DNA from: Oenanthe sinensis
Taxonomy: Eukaryota; Streptophyta; Magnoliopsida; Apiales; Apiaceae
Direction: 5' to 3'
DNA: 64,000 nucleotides
Assembly: GCA_028671895.1 (NCBI GenBank)
Contig: CM053813.1
Span: 10,726,001-10,790,000, forward strand
The notes under the pieces were generated by a model, which saw only the letters and a list, made by a program, of their open reading frames with translations, was not told where the DNA came from and did no database searches. This document shows, piece by piece, positions 29,720 to 40,283 of this stretch (positions are counted from its first letter, which is position 1; the number at the start of each line of letters is the position of its first letter). Made by a program: the position numbers and the translations under genes.

Positions 29720-31199
29720 ATTTGATTTGGTCCAAGAGGCTTAGATGATTTAACAAGTTTAGGTATAGAAATTTCCTTGTCCTTGTCTTTCTCATCGACT
29801 GTGCCCTTGCCCTTTGGTTTAGCCTTTACAGGTGTGTTTGTAGGCTTAGGGACAGGGGCTTCCTTCCTAGACTTAGGAAGACTAGCAGTCTTTGCCCTAA
29901 CATGCTTTCTATTCATGTTTACATCTGTATTAATGCAAGTACTAGATGATGCATTCATTAAGTTTATGTATGCAGACATGATGTTGAAAGCACATTATAT
30001 ACATCCTACTTTACCACATGGTTGATGAGGGATAGACATGACAGACATACTAGAAATTTCAATTTTTACTACTTTAATCTTTTTGCATGCATGCGTAAGA
30101 TGTCCAATAGAATTATTGTTATTACAAACTTTCCTAGTAGCATTGGGAAAATATGCATAATCATTTTTCTTATTAATACCTATCTTGCCATTTCTGTTAA
30201 CTTTCTTCTTTTCATTCTTGTTGCCTCTTTCAGTTTTAATCTATTTCTTAGGTTCTTTAATTTTTACAGATTTCTTAGGAAACTTCTCTTTATCTTCTTC
30301 CTCTTTATTTTTATTCTCAGCAATGATTTCTTCTTTCATAGTGATCTTTTCTTCATCTATGGGTTCGATGACAAACTTCTTGTATAAGGGCTTAGGGACA
30401 TTTTTTAATACATGTGGAATGTCTTGCTTCACAGGACTTTCCTCAGTAATTGATTTCTCATGTCTCTTTCCTGCCTTCTTATTATAGTCAAATCCTATAC
30501 AAGCTTTTTGACCTATGACCTGTTTATATATTGCCTCCTTGACAATATTAACAGATTTCTTATATGCTTGAAGTTTTAACTCTAACTCAAAAAATTTATT
30601 CCTAAGTGCAGTTTCTACTTCTTGGTAGCATTTGTCTCTATTTTGTAGATATTCTACCTTCTGTCTAAGATCTTCTAAATTAACACATGCAAGTTCTAGT
30701 TCTTCATTTCTAGACTCTAGCATTTTATTCCTTAGAACTAGTTTAGCATTTTTTTCTTCTGATGCTAACATGCTTGTGTGTATATTAAACGTTTCTACAC
30801 TAAGATCTTCTACAATTTTCTTGTAATCAGAGTTAGACATTTTAACTGTGGAAAAAAATGATACCTTTGATGACTAAGGTGATACTTCTGAAGAATCTGC
30901 CATAAGTGCAACATTTCCATATGTCTCTTCTTCATCATTTCCACATGGCAGGGAAGTTCAAGAACCTCGGTTATTGTTTCTGTTACTGGAACCATTATAA
31001 CTTGTGTTACTCTTGAACTTGTACTTAGGGTTCCTCCTAAACCTGAGGTTCTTGAACTTCGCTGCCTTATAGGCCATTGTCTTGTTTTCTAACTGTTCAA
31101 TTTTTTCTATTATATAGAAGTCATCTTTATCACATGTTTGAGCATTTTCTGTAAATTCAGCTGCTAGAATCTCTTATTTCTCAATTATAGGGTTTTCTG
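29698..31199 (-). pseudogene. Element A gag, 5-prime truncated
   Basis: Minus-strand gag. Its visible part starts at 31199 with an acidic stretch, followed by KFKNLRFRRNPKYKFKSN before the knuckle position. A coiled-coil-rich block is open at 30840-30241 (ELACVNLEDLRQKVEYL). The C-terminal part (29979-29698) ends in GPNQIWVPKKK. The capsid-like N-terminus is missing because LTR F abuts at 31200. The protein is broken by frame changes near 30880 and 30200. Confidence 0.8.
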
Positions 31200-32449
31200 T
31201 GTTGGTCTTGAAGGGTTTCGGGCATGAAAACGCAGCGGATATAATGTAAACATAATAAAAAAACTGAAACCCTATATCAGGATCCATGTATAATGTTAGA
31301 TGATTATGGTGAAGAAGTATGTACCATAACAAAGCTTTTCGTGTGATGTTTAATGGAGGTCCATAAAAGATGAATCACAGCAGCCCTTTGTTGCAAAAAT
31401 CTGCTCTCCAAAGAAGTCCACACGAACGTCCGATCGTCCAACGATCACCGGAGTCGGTACTAGCCGAATAGCTTGCCTTTTTCTCTCTCTTTTTCTAGCC
31501 TCTCGAACTGTTGAGCAGCTAGGGTTTATATAAAAAATGAATTCTGAATTCTATAACCCTAATACGATACATCATTATGTATATATAGGGGAGAAAGAGA
31601 TTTTGGGCCTAACCCTAATCCATGTGGTTTGCAAAACCCATTATGATTTTTGGGTTATTATTATTATTAAATCCGAATTCTAATATAATTAATCAAGTCC
31701 AACTTAATTAATTCAATGACTAAATTCGAATAAATAATAATATATCTAAATTCTTATTAAATCTGAATTCTAATATAATTAGTCAAATCTCACTTAATTA
31801 ATTCAATAATTAAATTCAAATTAATAATAATATATTTAAATTCGTAATTTAAATAAAGCTCCGTTTTGACGTTCTTTGTGTGTGACCCTTTAGGTTATTA
31901 TTACGTTGGTAATAATTTTATTATCTAATAATAAAATTATAAACAATGAGCGGTATCTAGTAATACATCATTGTTACCCAAATAACAATAATAATTGGTG
32001 ATTCAATTAAACCTTTCGTGAATAATGTTCAATGTAATATAATCCCTTTAACCTTATATTATAGATCAAACTCGAGGCATGTATAGTGTCATTCATTCTC
32101 TTCAATGTTTAATCTTGGTTTCCTTGATCAATGAGTAGACTATTTAAACAAATCAATATTTGAGCATGCCCATGCATTTCATAGTCTCACTCAATCAAGA
32201 GACCAATAATATCACTCCTAGAATTGGAGGGTTAAATCCTATATCTATCACTCATATTCCTCATACAATTCATAGCATATCCAATGTCCACATTTATCAT
32301 TACCCGATTAAAGGTAACTTTGAGTGTAATCAAAGTATATTAATTCTTGTATAGAAATATAATGATTTCAAGTCATAGGATCATTACATCATTATCACAG
32401 TGAGATTTCTTATGACATTTATTAACATGTAGAATTTAACATCCCAACA
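31200..32449 (-). mobile_element. LTR F, solo-like, without target duplication
   Basis: A 1250-bp segment with the perfect terminal inverted repeat TGTTGG and CCAACA. Its content (AAAACGCAGCGGAT after the left end, GAGCATGCCCATGCATTTC, CTAGAATTGGAGGGTTAAATCC) resembles LTRs of a common plant copia group read in reverse. The flanks TTCTG (31195-31199) and ATTAT (32450-32454) do not match. Element A gag ends abruptly on its left and unrelated DNA starts on its right, so it may be the product of recombination between two copies. The right border is less certain than the left. Confidence 0.6.
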
Positions 32450-32785
32450 ATTATCAAACTTATTTAAATCCACATAATTAATAATTCTCCAAAAATCCAT
32501 AAAACATTAAAACTTCTCCAATCAAACTTACAATCCAACAATTAAAATATAACTGAATCATCTAAATTCGGATTTAAATCCACAAGTATCAATTCTGAAT
32601 TAAATTCTAGGAATCTAATAAACTGCAAAAATAAAAATAAATGAGCTCCCTACGTTCGCAGTTCTCGCTCTCCCCATAAAGTAGTCCACCTAAGTATTCT
32701 TACCTGTTAGGGGAAATAAAAACAAAACAAAGACCGACAGTGAGCGAATGGATCATATACGAATATAACACAAGTCAAGTGAGCA
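32450..32785. other. Unclassified repeat-like DNA left of the CACTA element
   Basis: No coding frame. The stretch around 32700-32760 has GGGGAAATAAAAACAAAAC followed by AGTGAGCGAATGG, a style seen in long LTR or leader regions of plant retroelements. It continues after the CACTA element at 38724. The last three bases (32783-32785, GCA) are the target duplication. Confidence 0.4.
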
Positions 32786-32816
32786 CACTACGCCATAAGT
32801 GCTCATATGCAATGCT
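32786..32816 (+). repeat. CACTA left terminal inverted repeat
   Basis: Starts CACTACGCCATAAG. It matches the right terminus at 38693-38723 in inverse orientation at 29 of 31 positions. Confidence 0.92.
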
Positions 32817-33275
32817 CTCTGATGTTGCCTTATGTGCCAAATGGTGTTGCCTTAGGCCTGAAATCGAAAAAGGCAACACTTTTTGAGTGTTGCATCTGCG
32901 GCCATTGCCTTTGACCTCTAATGCAACGCTTTTATTGTGTAATGCAACACCGTTGAAAGTATTGCATATTGGTCATAATGCAACACCACCATTGTATAAA
33001 TGCAACAAAATTTAGTGTTGCTTTAAATGTGAAGCTGAAACAAATTTGGGCCAGGTCAGCAATGGGACCCACATGCCACGTCAGCAGTGGGGCTCACATG
33101 CCACGTCAGCAGTGGGGCCCACATGCCACGTCAGCAGTGGGGCCCACATGCCACGTCAGTAGTGGGGCCCACATGCCACGTCAGCAGTGGGGCCTGATCT
33201 TATGCAACACTTTTATTATATAATGCAACACTAAATATTCATAATGCAACACTTATAAAAGCAAAAGGCAACACT
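32817..33275. repeat. CACTA left subterminal GCAACAC repeats
   Basis: A dozen or more GCAACAC, GTGTTGC or GCAACGC words in both orientations, separated by 10-40 bp. They match words in the right subterminal region (38230-38690). They are likely transposase-binding sites by analogy with EnSpm. Confidence 0.75.
33075..33199. repeat. 25-bp tandem repeat with CCACGTCAGC core
   Basis: Five units with period 25 bp, starting GCCACGTCAG at 33075, 33100, 33125, 33150 and 33175, much more GC-rich than the surroundings. Each carries CCACGTCA, a known plant bZIP-type ACGT site. Related units occur at the other end (38296-38515). Confidence 0.85.
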
Positions 33276-33628
33276 TTTAATAAATTTTTTGCAAGAACTT
33301 GTTTGTACATAGACATCAATCCCATAAAAAGACCAAGTTACATATCCAATGACCAACACACCTAAGCACCTACTAAAACACCTTTGTGTAGCCGAATAAA
33401 AATGTACCATATAAAAATTGCATTTCCTAACAAAAATAAAACTAATACAATCCAAATCCTCTTCACATACACCAACAACATAATCCAAAATAACTAGTAC
33501 ATCATCTCCTACCAAAGTTAACATTCACCAACTAAATAGTACTAGAATTAAAAGTAAAACTAGTACTAGAACCTGTAGAAACTGTTGCACAAATGTCACC
33601 AATGTCAATTTTTTAGTCAGGGTTTGCT
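33276..33628. other. CACTA interior, unassigned
   Basis: Sequence between the left subterminal repeats and the ALDH7-like exon. A minus-strand frame of 97 codons (33231-33524) is open but matches no family that I recognise. It could be a terminal exon of a chimeric transcript, but nothing supports that directly. Confidence 0.35.
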
Positions 33629-34435
33629 TCACCTATTTTTCAAGACCAAGGATAAATAGTCCTGGACCTTTTGGTTGACCTTGGCAGTTGGTAGATTATT
33701 CTTCTCCAGAACCTCTGCCACTAGCTTGGTCATAGCAATAGTGATCAACGGTGTCGTGGGAGCACCTTTCCTGCAAACGCAATATATAGAGGATATCATA
33801 ATCAGCCAACTTTTATTCAATGAACAAGAGAGTATTATATTTTGGTTGTGGAAATTTCCCTGTCTACTTATGGATGCGAGAAGTATCTGATCAATAGGAA
33901 CCGATGAATAATTAGATAATAACGACAACTAGATAATGACATATTGTGCCTCTTGTATAAATGTACAACTATTTCTAACAACATCACACAGTCCATTTAT
34001 GCGAACGAAAATTATATGTTGTTGCAGCAGAGACTCAAGGCGATAGACTTACCACACAACACAATTGCCACAGACTAGTGCAAGGCATACATTCCATCCT
34101 GAAGAATCAAATGAAAACAAATCATGAAATGGAGGAAGCTTGGTTGCTAAATTTTTTAACCATATACAATAAATATTAACCTCCTTATAAATTCATGTGT
34201 TATGACTTATAAAACAGTATGCATGGTAGAGTACATTGAGTAATTTGTTACTATATTCAAGGAGAACAACCTTGCGGCTTCTCTTGCGAAAGAAAAAGCA
34301 AACAAAAAAGCTTCCCGATCTAAATTAGAATTCATCCTGTAAAATGTAAACTATAATAAAGTCCTTACCAAGAACAACACATGAAAAGTTGAAAGCTGTG
34401 ATTACACCAACTATTCTGAGGGGATTACACATCAT
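33629..34435 (-). pseudogene. Captured ALDH7B-like aldehyde dehydrogenase fragment
   Basis: Three exons on the minus strand with plant splice signals. Exon 34435-34369 encodes NPLRIVGVITAFNFSCVVLG, with the catalytic Asn region of aldehyde dehydrogenases. Exon 34098-34053 encodes WNVCLALVCGNCVV. Exon 33770 to about 33690 encodes KGAPTTPLITIAMTKLVAEV and runs on to NNLP. Joined at the GT/AG borders these read through in one frame and match the antiquitin (ALDH7B) family. After NNLP the frame continues into unrelated residues to a stop at 33629-33631. The cofactor-binding remainder and the catalytic Cys domain are missing, so no enzyme activity is expected. It was captured by the CACTA element, downstream of the AHL piece and in the same direction. 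Confidence 0.82.
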
Positions 34436-34793
34436 CTGGGACCAAATTTAAGTTAGAGAATTAACAACAAATACTAGGCATATAATACTAGACCTCTGTA
34501 TTCAATGTATCTACTGGCTTTTGTTATTTTTATTTTATACACAAGGTAAAGTATAAAATTATAGTTGCTAGATAGAGCCGGGATCAAAGACTGATACCTG
34601 TGAAACGATAAGGGAAAAGGAACAATCTGTATAAGAAACGGTACTGTATCTGACATTTTCATAGCAAGTCTTAGACAGAAATTTGTAAATCCTTATAATA
34701 TTCTCATTCCAACAAGAAATAATGCTAACATCTCAGCCACTAGTCTAGACTTAGAGCAACCTGTGTTTGCAACAAAGAGATATACTGCTAGAG

Positions 34794-36212
34794 CTATTCA
34801 TCAAGTGCAGACATGTTAATATCAGGATAGGACTTTTGTTCTGCAGGCACTTCTGAGTCATTCCAGTCTGCAAAAAAGGGGGAAACTATATTGATGCTGT
34901 TATCTGCTTTAACATGGTTTTCTCCCTGTAAATGTGATGGCAGAAATTGGCTGACATTGGTTTCAGCTGATACTTGTAAGTTTGGTCTCATTTCTGCCAC
35001 GTCTAAATTACCCTGGACCGGAGAAATAATTTTAGCTTCATACTGCTGCTTCCTTTTATGAATTCTATATGCATCAGGCATAAAGCTGCCTACCACACAC
35101 TAGACCCAAAAAAAAAAGAGTGATAATAAATTTAAAATCTTCTCAATGGAAAATTAACAAGCCCCTATGATTGTGCCCAAATTGTATATCTGCAGTAATT
35201 TCAAATTTTTGGTGTTGCACTAAAAAGACTTTATTTTTCATTTATCGGTGTCATAATTACTAGGCACTGTGCCTGTCTCTATGATCTAACTACCTCCAAA
35301 TCATGTTTATTCCTAAGTTGATTTTGATTTGCACTACAAAAGCAATCAAACAAAAATACCTAAAATAGGCAGTATGATGAAAATTGCAACCAGTCCAAAC
35401 ATTAGAGCATGGTATAATCTCTCAACCACAATTCTACAAGTGTTAGGATAAGCAACATTATTGATATTCACATATGATTTATATGTCAAGATCAAATCCC
35501 TAACAGCAAAGCAAAGAGATAATCTTACTTGAATTGGGTTTGCTGCAATCAATGTACCAGCAATACCACCGCCAATTACACGACCATCCGGACCTGCTAG
35601 CGAGACGCTTAATCTGCCTCTCCTACTTTTTAAACCACCATTCTCAGACACTGTGAATGAGCCCGTTAGTGATAAGATTTCAAATCGACCCTGTAAATCA
35701 CAGAATATTATTTCCATTTTATGAATAAATTGTTGGCAAAAGATATGTCTATACTAGCTTGTAGCTCCGCAAGCTCATTACTTTATATTAGTAGGAACTA
35801 GGAAGTTTAACTTTGTATTTGTTTGTAATCTGCTACCGCATCCATAATAAACTTTAGTGTTTAACCATAACATAGACTCGGAAAAATATGCAGTAAGGAG
35901 ACAGATAAGAGCCAAACCTCGAATGTGAGTACACCACTAGAAGAGCGGGGCTGACAAATGGTGACACTAGAAACAGCTCCATTGGCAGAAAGAACACAAA
36001 TTCCTATAGCCCCATTTTGGAAAAGGGATAAAATCTTGGAAGCAACATCCTGCTTCCATTATTTCAAAACATAAATAAAAAAGAATTGCATCCCTTGTTA
36101 AATAAAACAGAGTATGTGAAAGAATAAAAAGTATTATGTATTACCTCTCCAGGGTACACATTAATCACATGAGGTGTAAAATCTCTCCCAGTCGTGTCTG
36201 CAAACAACTCAC
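34794..36212 (-). pseudogene. Captured AHL gene piece: PPC domain without AT-hook
   Basis: Four minus-strand exons with intact splice sites. 36212-36145 encodes GELFADTTGRDFTPHVINVY. 36051-35921 encodes ASKILSLFQNGAIGICVLSA and continues to GVLTFE. 35691-35530 encodes GRFEILSLTGSF and GGGIAGTLIAANPIQ. The last runs from about 35099 to 34794 and encodes VVGSFMPDAY followed by a C-terminal tail and stop. This is the PPC (DUF296) domain and tail of AT-hook nuclear-localised proteins. No RGRP AT-hook core is visible upstream, so the DNA-binding part was left behind. All exon frames are open. PPC domains mediate AHL trimerisation, so a product could interfere with host AHL proteins; that is inference. 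Confidence 0.85.
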
Positions 36213-36339
36213 CTTGACAATCACAGATGAAATGCAAAATGATTTTCAATTTAGTAACTCACAAACACATACACCAGGACACAACCCATAATTCAACTCG
36301 AACCTGATTTTAGTATACAATTTCCGCACATGTTAGAAT

Positions 36340-36545
36340 GATAAAAATACCTGTGATGAGAGCTCATTCGATCTAACCCCAATGTGGAGCTGCTTCGAAT
36401 TACCTTCGATTTAACTTTAACCCTAGCTTTGACTTGCAATTTCCCTTTAATTTAACTCTAACCCTAGCTTTTACTTGCAATTTCCCTTCGATTTTTCTTC
36501 GATTTTACCTTGGACTCGCGATTTCACCCAAACCCTAACCCATAT
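36340..36545 (-). promoter_or_regulatory. Leader-like segment upstream of the AHL piece
   Basis: On the minus strand this reads TTAGGGTTTGGG, then repeated AAGCTAGGGTTA/AAGGGAAATTGCAAGT units (two near-identical 45-50 bp copies), and ends CATCACAG followed by GTATTTTTATC, a good splice donor. It looks like a transcribed 5-prime leader that could splice onto the AHL exon at 36212. The promoter itself is not clear. Confidence 0.4.
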
Positions 36546-36770
36546 GTATTGTGAGATGTGTCTGTGTGAGATGTATTGTGTCTGTGTACTTAAGGATAAT
36601 TTGGGGGGAAATATGCCGCCAATTTTATTGAAAATTTGGGGTCTTTTATTTATTAAGTTGTTTTATTAATAATTTTGGTAAATATTTAAGATTATTTTAA
36701 ATAAATTAATTCTATATGATATAATTATATTTAATATTTTTAATTAATTTGGAAGTTTTTATTTATTCAA

Positions 36771-38165
36771 TTTGACCGCTTTGACTATTATAAAATCATA
36801 CCGAATAAATATGGAATTTTTTTTACAGAGAAAGTCTAGTTTGACCAGTTTGACTAGTATAAAATCACATAAAATAAAACAGAATTTTTTTAAAAAAAAA
36901 TTGGTGCCCCTAAAATAGTCAGATATTAACATCTGTACGGTTGGATCGTCGAAAAAGAAATTAAAAAAAATAGATTCAGTATTCAGCACAACACTAGTTA
37001 TAGAGAACGTCTGGTTTGACCGGTTTGACTAGTATAAAATCACATAGAATAAAACTGAAAATTCTTTAAAAAAAAATGGGCACCACTAAAATAGTCAGAT
37101 ATTAACATCCGTACGGTTGGATCGTAGAAAAAGAAACTTAAAAAAATAGATTCAGCATTCAGCACAACACTAGTTACAGAGAAAGTCTAGTTTGACCAGT
37201 TTGACTAGTATAAAATCACATAGAATAAAACTGAAATTTTTTTTAAAAAAATTGACGCCACTAAAATAGTCAGATATTAACATCTGTACGGTTGGATCGT
37301 AGAAAAAGAAATTTAAAAAAATAGATTCAGCATTCAGCACAACACTAGTTATAGAAAACTTCTAGTTTGACCGGTTTGACTAGTATAAAATCACATAGAA
37401 TAAAACTGAAATTTTTTTTAAAAAAATGGGCACCACTAAAATAGTCAGATATTAACATCCGTAGGGTTGGATCGTCGAAAAAGAAATTTTAAAAAATAGA
37501 TTCAGCATTCAGCACAACATTAGTTATAGAGAAAGTCTCGTTTGACCGGTTTGACTAGTTTAAAATCACATAGAATAAAACTGTAAATTTTTTTAAAATA
37601 TTTGGCGTCACTAAAATAGTCAGATATTAACATCCGTACGGTTGGATCGTCGAAAAAGAAATTTAAAAAACTAAATTCAGCATTCAGCACAACACTAGTT
37701 ACAGAGAGAGTCTCGTTTGACCGGTTTGACTAGTATAAAATCATATAGAATAAAACAGAATTTTTTTAAAAAAAAATTGGTGCCCCTAAAATAGTCATAT
37801 ATTAACATCTGTATGGTTGGATCGTCGAAAAAGAAATTAAAAAAAATAGATTCAGCATTCAGCACAACACTAGTTATAGAGAACGTCTGGTTTGACTAGT
37901 ATAAAATCACATAGAATAAAACTGAAAATTCTTTAAAAAAAAATGGGCATCACTAAAATAGTCAGATATTAACATCCGTACGGTTGGATCGTCGAAAAAG
38001 AAATTTAAAAAAATAGATTCAGCATTCAACACAACATTAGTTACAGAGAAAGTCTCGTTTGACCGGTTTAACTAGTATAAAATCACATAGAATAAAACTG
38101 AAATTTTTTTTAAAAAAAATGGCATTACTAAAATAGTCAGATATTAACATCGTTGGAAAATTTTT
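36771..38165. repeat. 175-bp tandem array, about 8 units
   Basis: The marker AGATATTAAC recurs at 36921, 37097, 37272, 37447, 37622, 37797 (as ATATATTAAC), 37964 and 38139: spacings 176, 175, 175, 175, 175, 167 and 175. Each unit holds TTTGACCGGTTTGACTAGT, a long A tract and a CGTACGGTTGGATCG segment. Units 1 and 6 share GGTGCCCCTAAAATAG and GAACGTCTGG, and units 2 and 7 share GAAAATTCTTTAAAAAAAAA, so a five-unit block of about 870 bp was itself duplicated. A partial unit begins the array. No coding content. Confidence 0.9.
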
Positions 38166-38229
38166 TTAAAAAAATAAATTCAGCAATCGGGTTATACTAA
38201 TTATTATATAAAGACTAGAAAATACAAAG

Positions 38230-38692
38230 CCAACACTAAACAACCAAATACAACGCTACCATATTAAATGCAACGCTTGTGGTTGGCCCCACACTGCCAC
38301 GTCAGCATGGGCCTCACTGCCACGTCAGCAGTGGTGGGCCCCCCACTGCCACGTCAGCATGGGCCCACTGCCACGTCAGCGTGGGTCCCACTGCCACGTC
38401 AGCAGTGGTGGCCCACTGGTGGGCCCCGCCAACCACGTCAGCATGGGTCCCACTGCCACGTCAGCCGTGATGGGGCCCCCACTGCCACGTCAGCACTATC
38501 TCACTGCCACGTCACTAATTATTAAAAAAAAATTAGCTAATGCAACGCCATTCGTTAGTGTTGCATTCACTGCAACACCGTGAGTAATATGCAACACGAA
38601 GTTTTATCTAATGCAATACTATTTTAGCAGTGTTGCAAAAGACCCAAAAATTCAGATCTACCGCAACGTTTTCAGTGCAACGCTTTCTAAAA
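38230..38692. repeat. CACTA right subterminal repeats and ACGT array
   Basis: GCAACGC/GCAACAC words flank an array of nine units with a CCACGTCA core (38296, 38319, 38348, 38370, 38393, 38431 variant, 38455, 38484, 38506), spaced 22-38 bp. The array mirrors the one at 33075-33199. The plus-strand ORFs here are products of the repeat. Confidence 0.8.
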
Positions 38693-38723
38693 AGCATTGC
38701 CTATGAGCACTTATGACGTAGTG
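38693..38723 (-). repeat. CACTA right terminal inverted repeat
   Basis: Ends GACGTAGTG and is followed by the GCA target duplication. It is inverse to 32786-32816. Confidence 0.92.
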
Positions 38724-38726
38724 GCA

Positions 38727-40283
38727 GGAAATAGATTAAAAAAATGGATATAATATGATAACTGGAAAAGATATTGTAGACTATTTGAAAAGAGCAGAAA
38801 GGCTAGATAGATATTTACAAAACCAACACACACACTTTCCACTTAAAAGAATCTTACTTTTATACTTACTAACAATCATCACAATAATTTAACGGAAAGC
38901 GTGACTTACTAACTCAAATGGGAGATATTCTTACTTACAGGATGTCCTCCATTTTTGGTGATCCAGAAATATGTAGTCATCAAAACTTACAGGGGCTTGC
39001 ATAGCACAAAGCAAATGCTACCCAAAATCTTATAAGGGCTTGCAAGGCACTAAGCACAATGCTACCCAAATGGCTAAATATACACAAATTAGTCGCGACT
39101 ATACGTGTCTCATACCTCCGGCGACACGCCTATACTATTTAATTACACCGTATAGGTGGTGCCAAGTATGAGATTCACTCCACTCACGACATAGGTCTTA
39201 CAATATCTCCCAAATCCAAACAAAAACATATATCATTTCAAAATAGCTTACTCGAACACAAAACTCAATCTTCATACAAAGTACACAACTTAAATCCGTT
39301 TTATAATTGACATGCCCAGAAAAGTAGCAATTTACTCTACTAAAATGACTTTATCCGAAAAAGTACAAAACATGAGAATCGTAGATAATTTCGAGACCTT
39401 TCCAGAATGCTAAGACTCGTTCACGACACACAAGTAACGAATTCAGAAAATATATATTTGCAGGTTGCCAGCACAGAATCAGACCCTGATTTCACAAGTA
39501 TTTTGATATTTAAGGTATTGAAATCACTGAGTTTGCCAATGGAATATTAACAGAAAATGCAGATATCGAAAATAGCTTTTCAGAAAGATATTATTCATAA
39601 TTTTTGGAACAAAACTCAATTTACTACGAATTTTCAAAGTTAAGTATTCTCTTTCGAAAACACACTGTCAGATTACATAAATTACAGAATACTCATAGTT
39701 ATAAGTAGAATTTCAGAAAAGTTAAAGAATGAAAGTTATAGGAAATTCAAAATCCTTTCCGAAAAGTCCAAAACCACTAAATTTGAACATATAACGAATT
39801 TACTATTAATTTTATAAGAATTCAGCATTGTTAAAAGTTCAAATATGAATTTCTTGAAATCAAATGAGATAGAGGGTATAACGAAAGTATCCGTACCTTA
39901 AAATTCAGAAAATAAGAATGATGCTCAAGAACTCTTGATATCTCAATCACCATAAACCCTAATTCATATATATAATAATAGAAAAAAATATAAGTCTCAT
40001 ATCCTAAATAAAATATGATTCCTTATATCAAAGAGGGTTTTGATCTCTTACCTTAGAATACTAAAATCCTTGTTCAAATTAGATTTTGCTAAGGTTCTCC
40101 TTCTTCCTCCTCTCTTCCTCCTTCTCCTTCTTCTCTAACAAAAGTAATGTAAAAGTTAAATCCCTAATTCTTTTCTTTTTATTCTCAACCCCCTTTTTTA
40201 ACTAATAATAACTAGTATTTTAATTAAATATAATATATATAATATATTATTTAATAACTAAATATTAAATAATAACTATATAT
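38727..40283. other. Unclassified repeat-like DNA between CACTA and element C
   Basis: No gene. The phrases GGGCTTGCATAGCACAAAGC (about 38993) and GGGCTTGCAAGGCACTAAGC (about 39046), each followed by AATGCTACCCAAA, form a duplicated unit. A region with CGGCGACACGCCTATAC follows. The style suggests part of an old LTR element into which both the CACTA element and element C inserted, but I could not find its ends. 40060-40200 is a CT-rich tract (TTCTTCCTCCTCTC). The last five bases, TATAT (40279-40283), should be the left target duplication of element C, whose right copy lies beyond the window. Confidence 0.35.

Larger units (their letters stand above)
8395..31199 (-). mobile_element. Element A: decayed Sirevirus-type copia element, split
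   Basis: A minus-strand Ty1/copia element lies in three pieces: 26929-31199 (gag, pol and spacer), 17309-17352 (spacer) and 8395-10219 (post-pol ORF). It is interrupted by elements B (17353-26928) and E (10220-17308), each with its own target duplication. The order gag, protease, integrase, RT, RNase H, then an extra ORF after pol is the Sirevirus layout. Neither LTR of A is visible. The 5-prime end is cut inside gag at 31199 and the 3-prime end stops near 8395. It shares its post-pol ORF type and ATCGATGG motifs with element C. Frameshifts, stops and an integrase deletion show it is dead. Confidence 0.8.
32786..38723. mobile_element. CACTA (EnSpm) element carrying host gene pieces
   Basis: A 5938-bp element with 31-bp terminal inverted repeats (CACTACGCCATAAGTGCTCA at left, matched 29/31 by 38693-38723 in reverse) and a 3-bp target duplication GCA (32783-32785, 38724-38726), as expected for CACTA transposons. 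The subterminal regions are packed with GCAACAC/GTGTTGC words in both orientations, the kind of repeat that CACTA transposases bind. No transposase gene is present. Inside, on one strand, are exons of an ALDH7-type gene and an AHL gene with their splice sites, plus a 175-bp tandem array. Confidence 0.92.

Noticed and set aside
33075..33199. Regular 25-bp repeat as a CRISPR-like array
   Set aside because: Units are contiguous without spacers and the setting is a plant CACTA element.
32969..33223. 84-codon ORF with MPRQQWGPHATS repeats
   Set aside because: Product of the 25-bp repeat in the CACTA subterminal region.
31200..40283. One large retroelement starting with LTR F and containing the CACTA element and element C
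   Set aside because: No primer site or polypurine tract borders LTR F and no coding region follows, so a solo or recombinant LTR fits better; a second F LTR beyond the window would reopen this.
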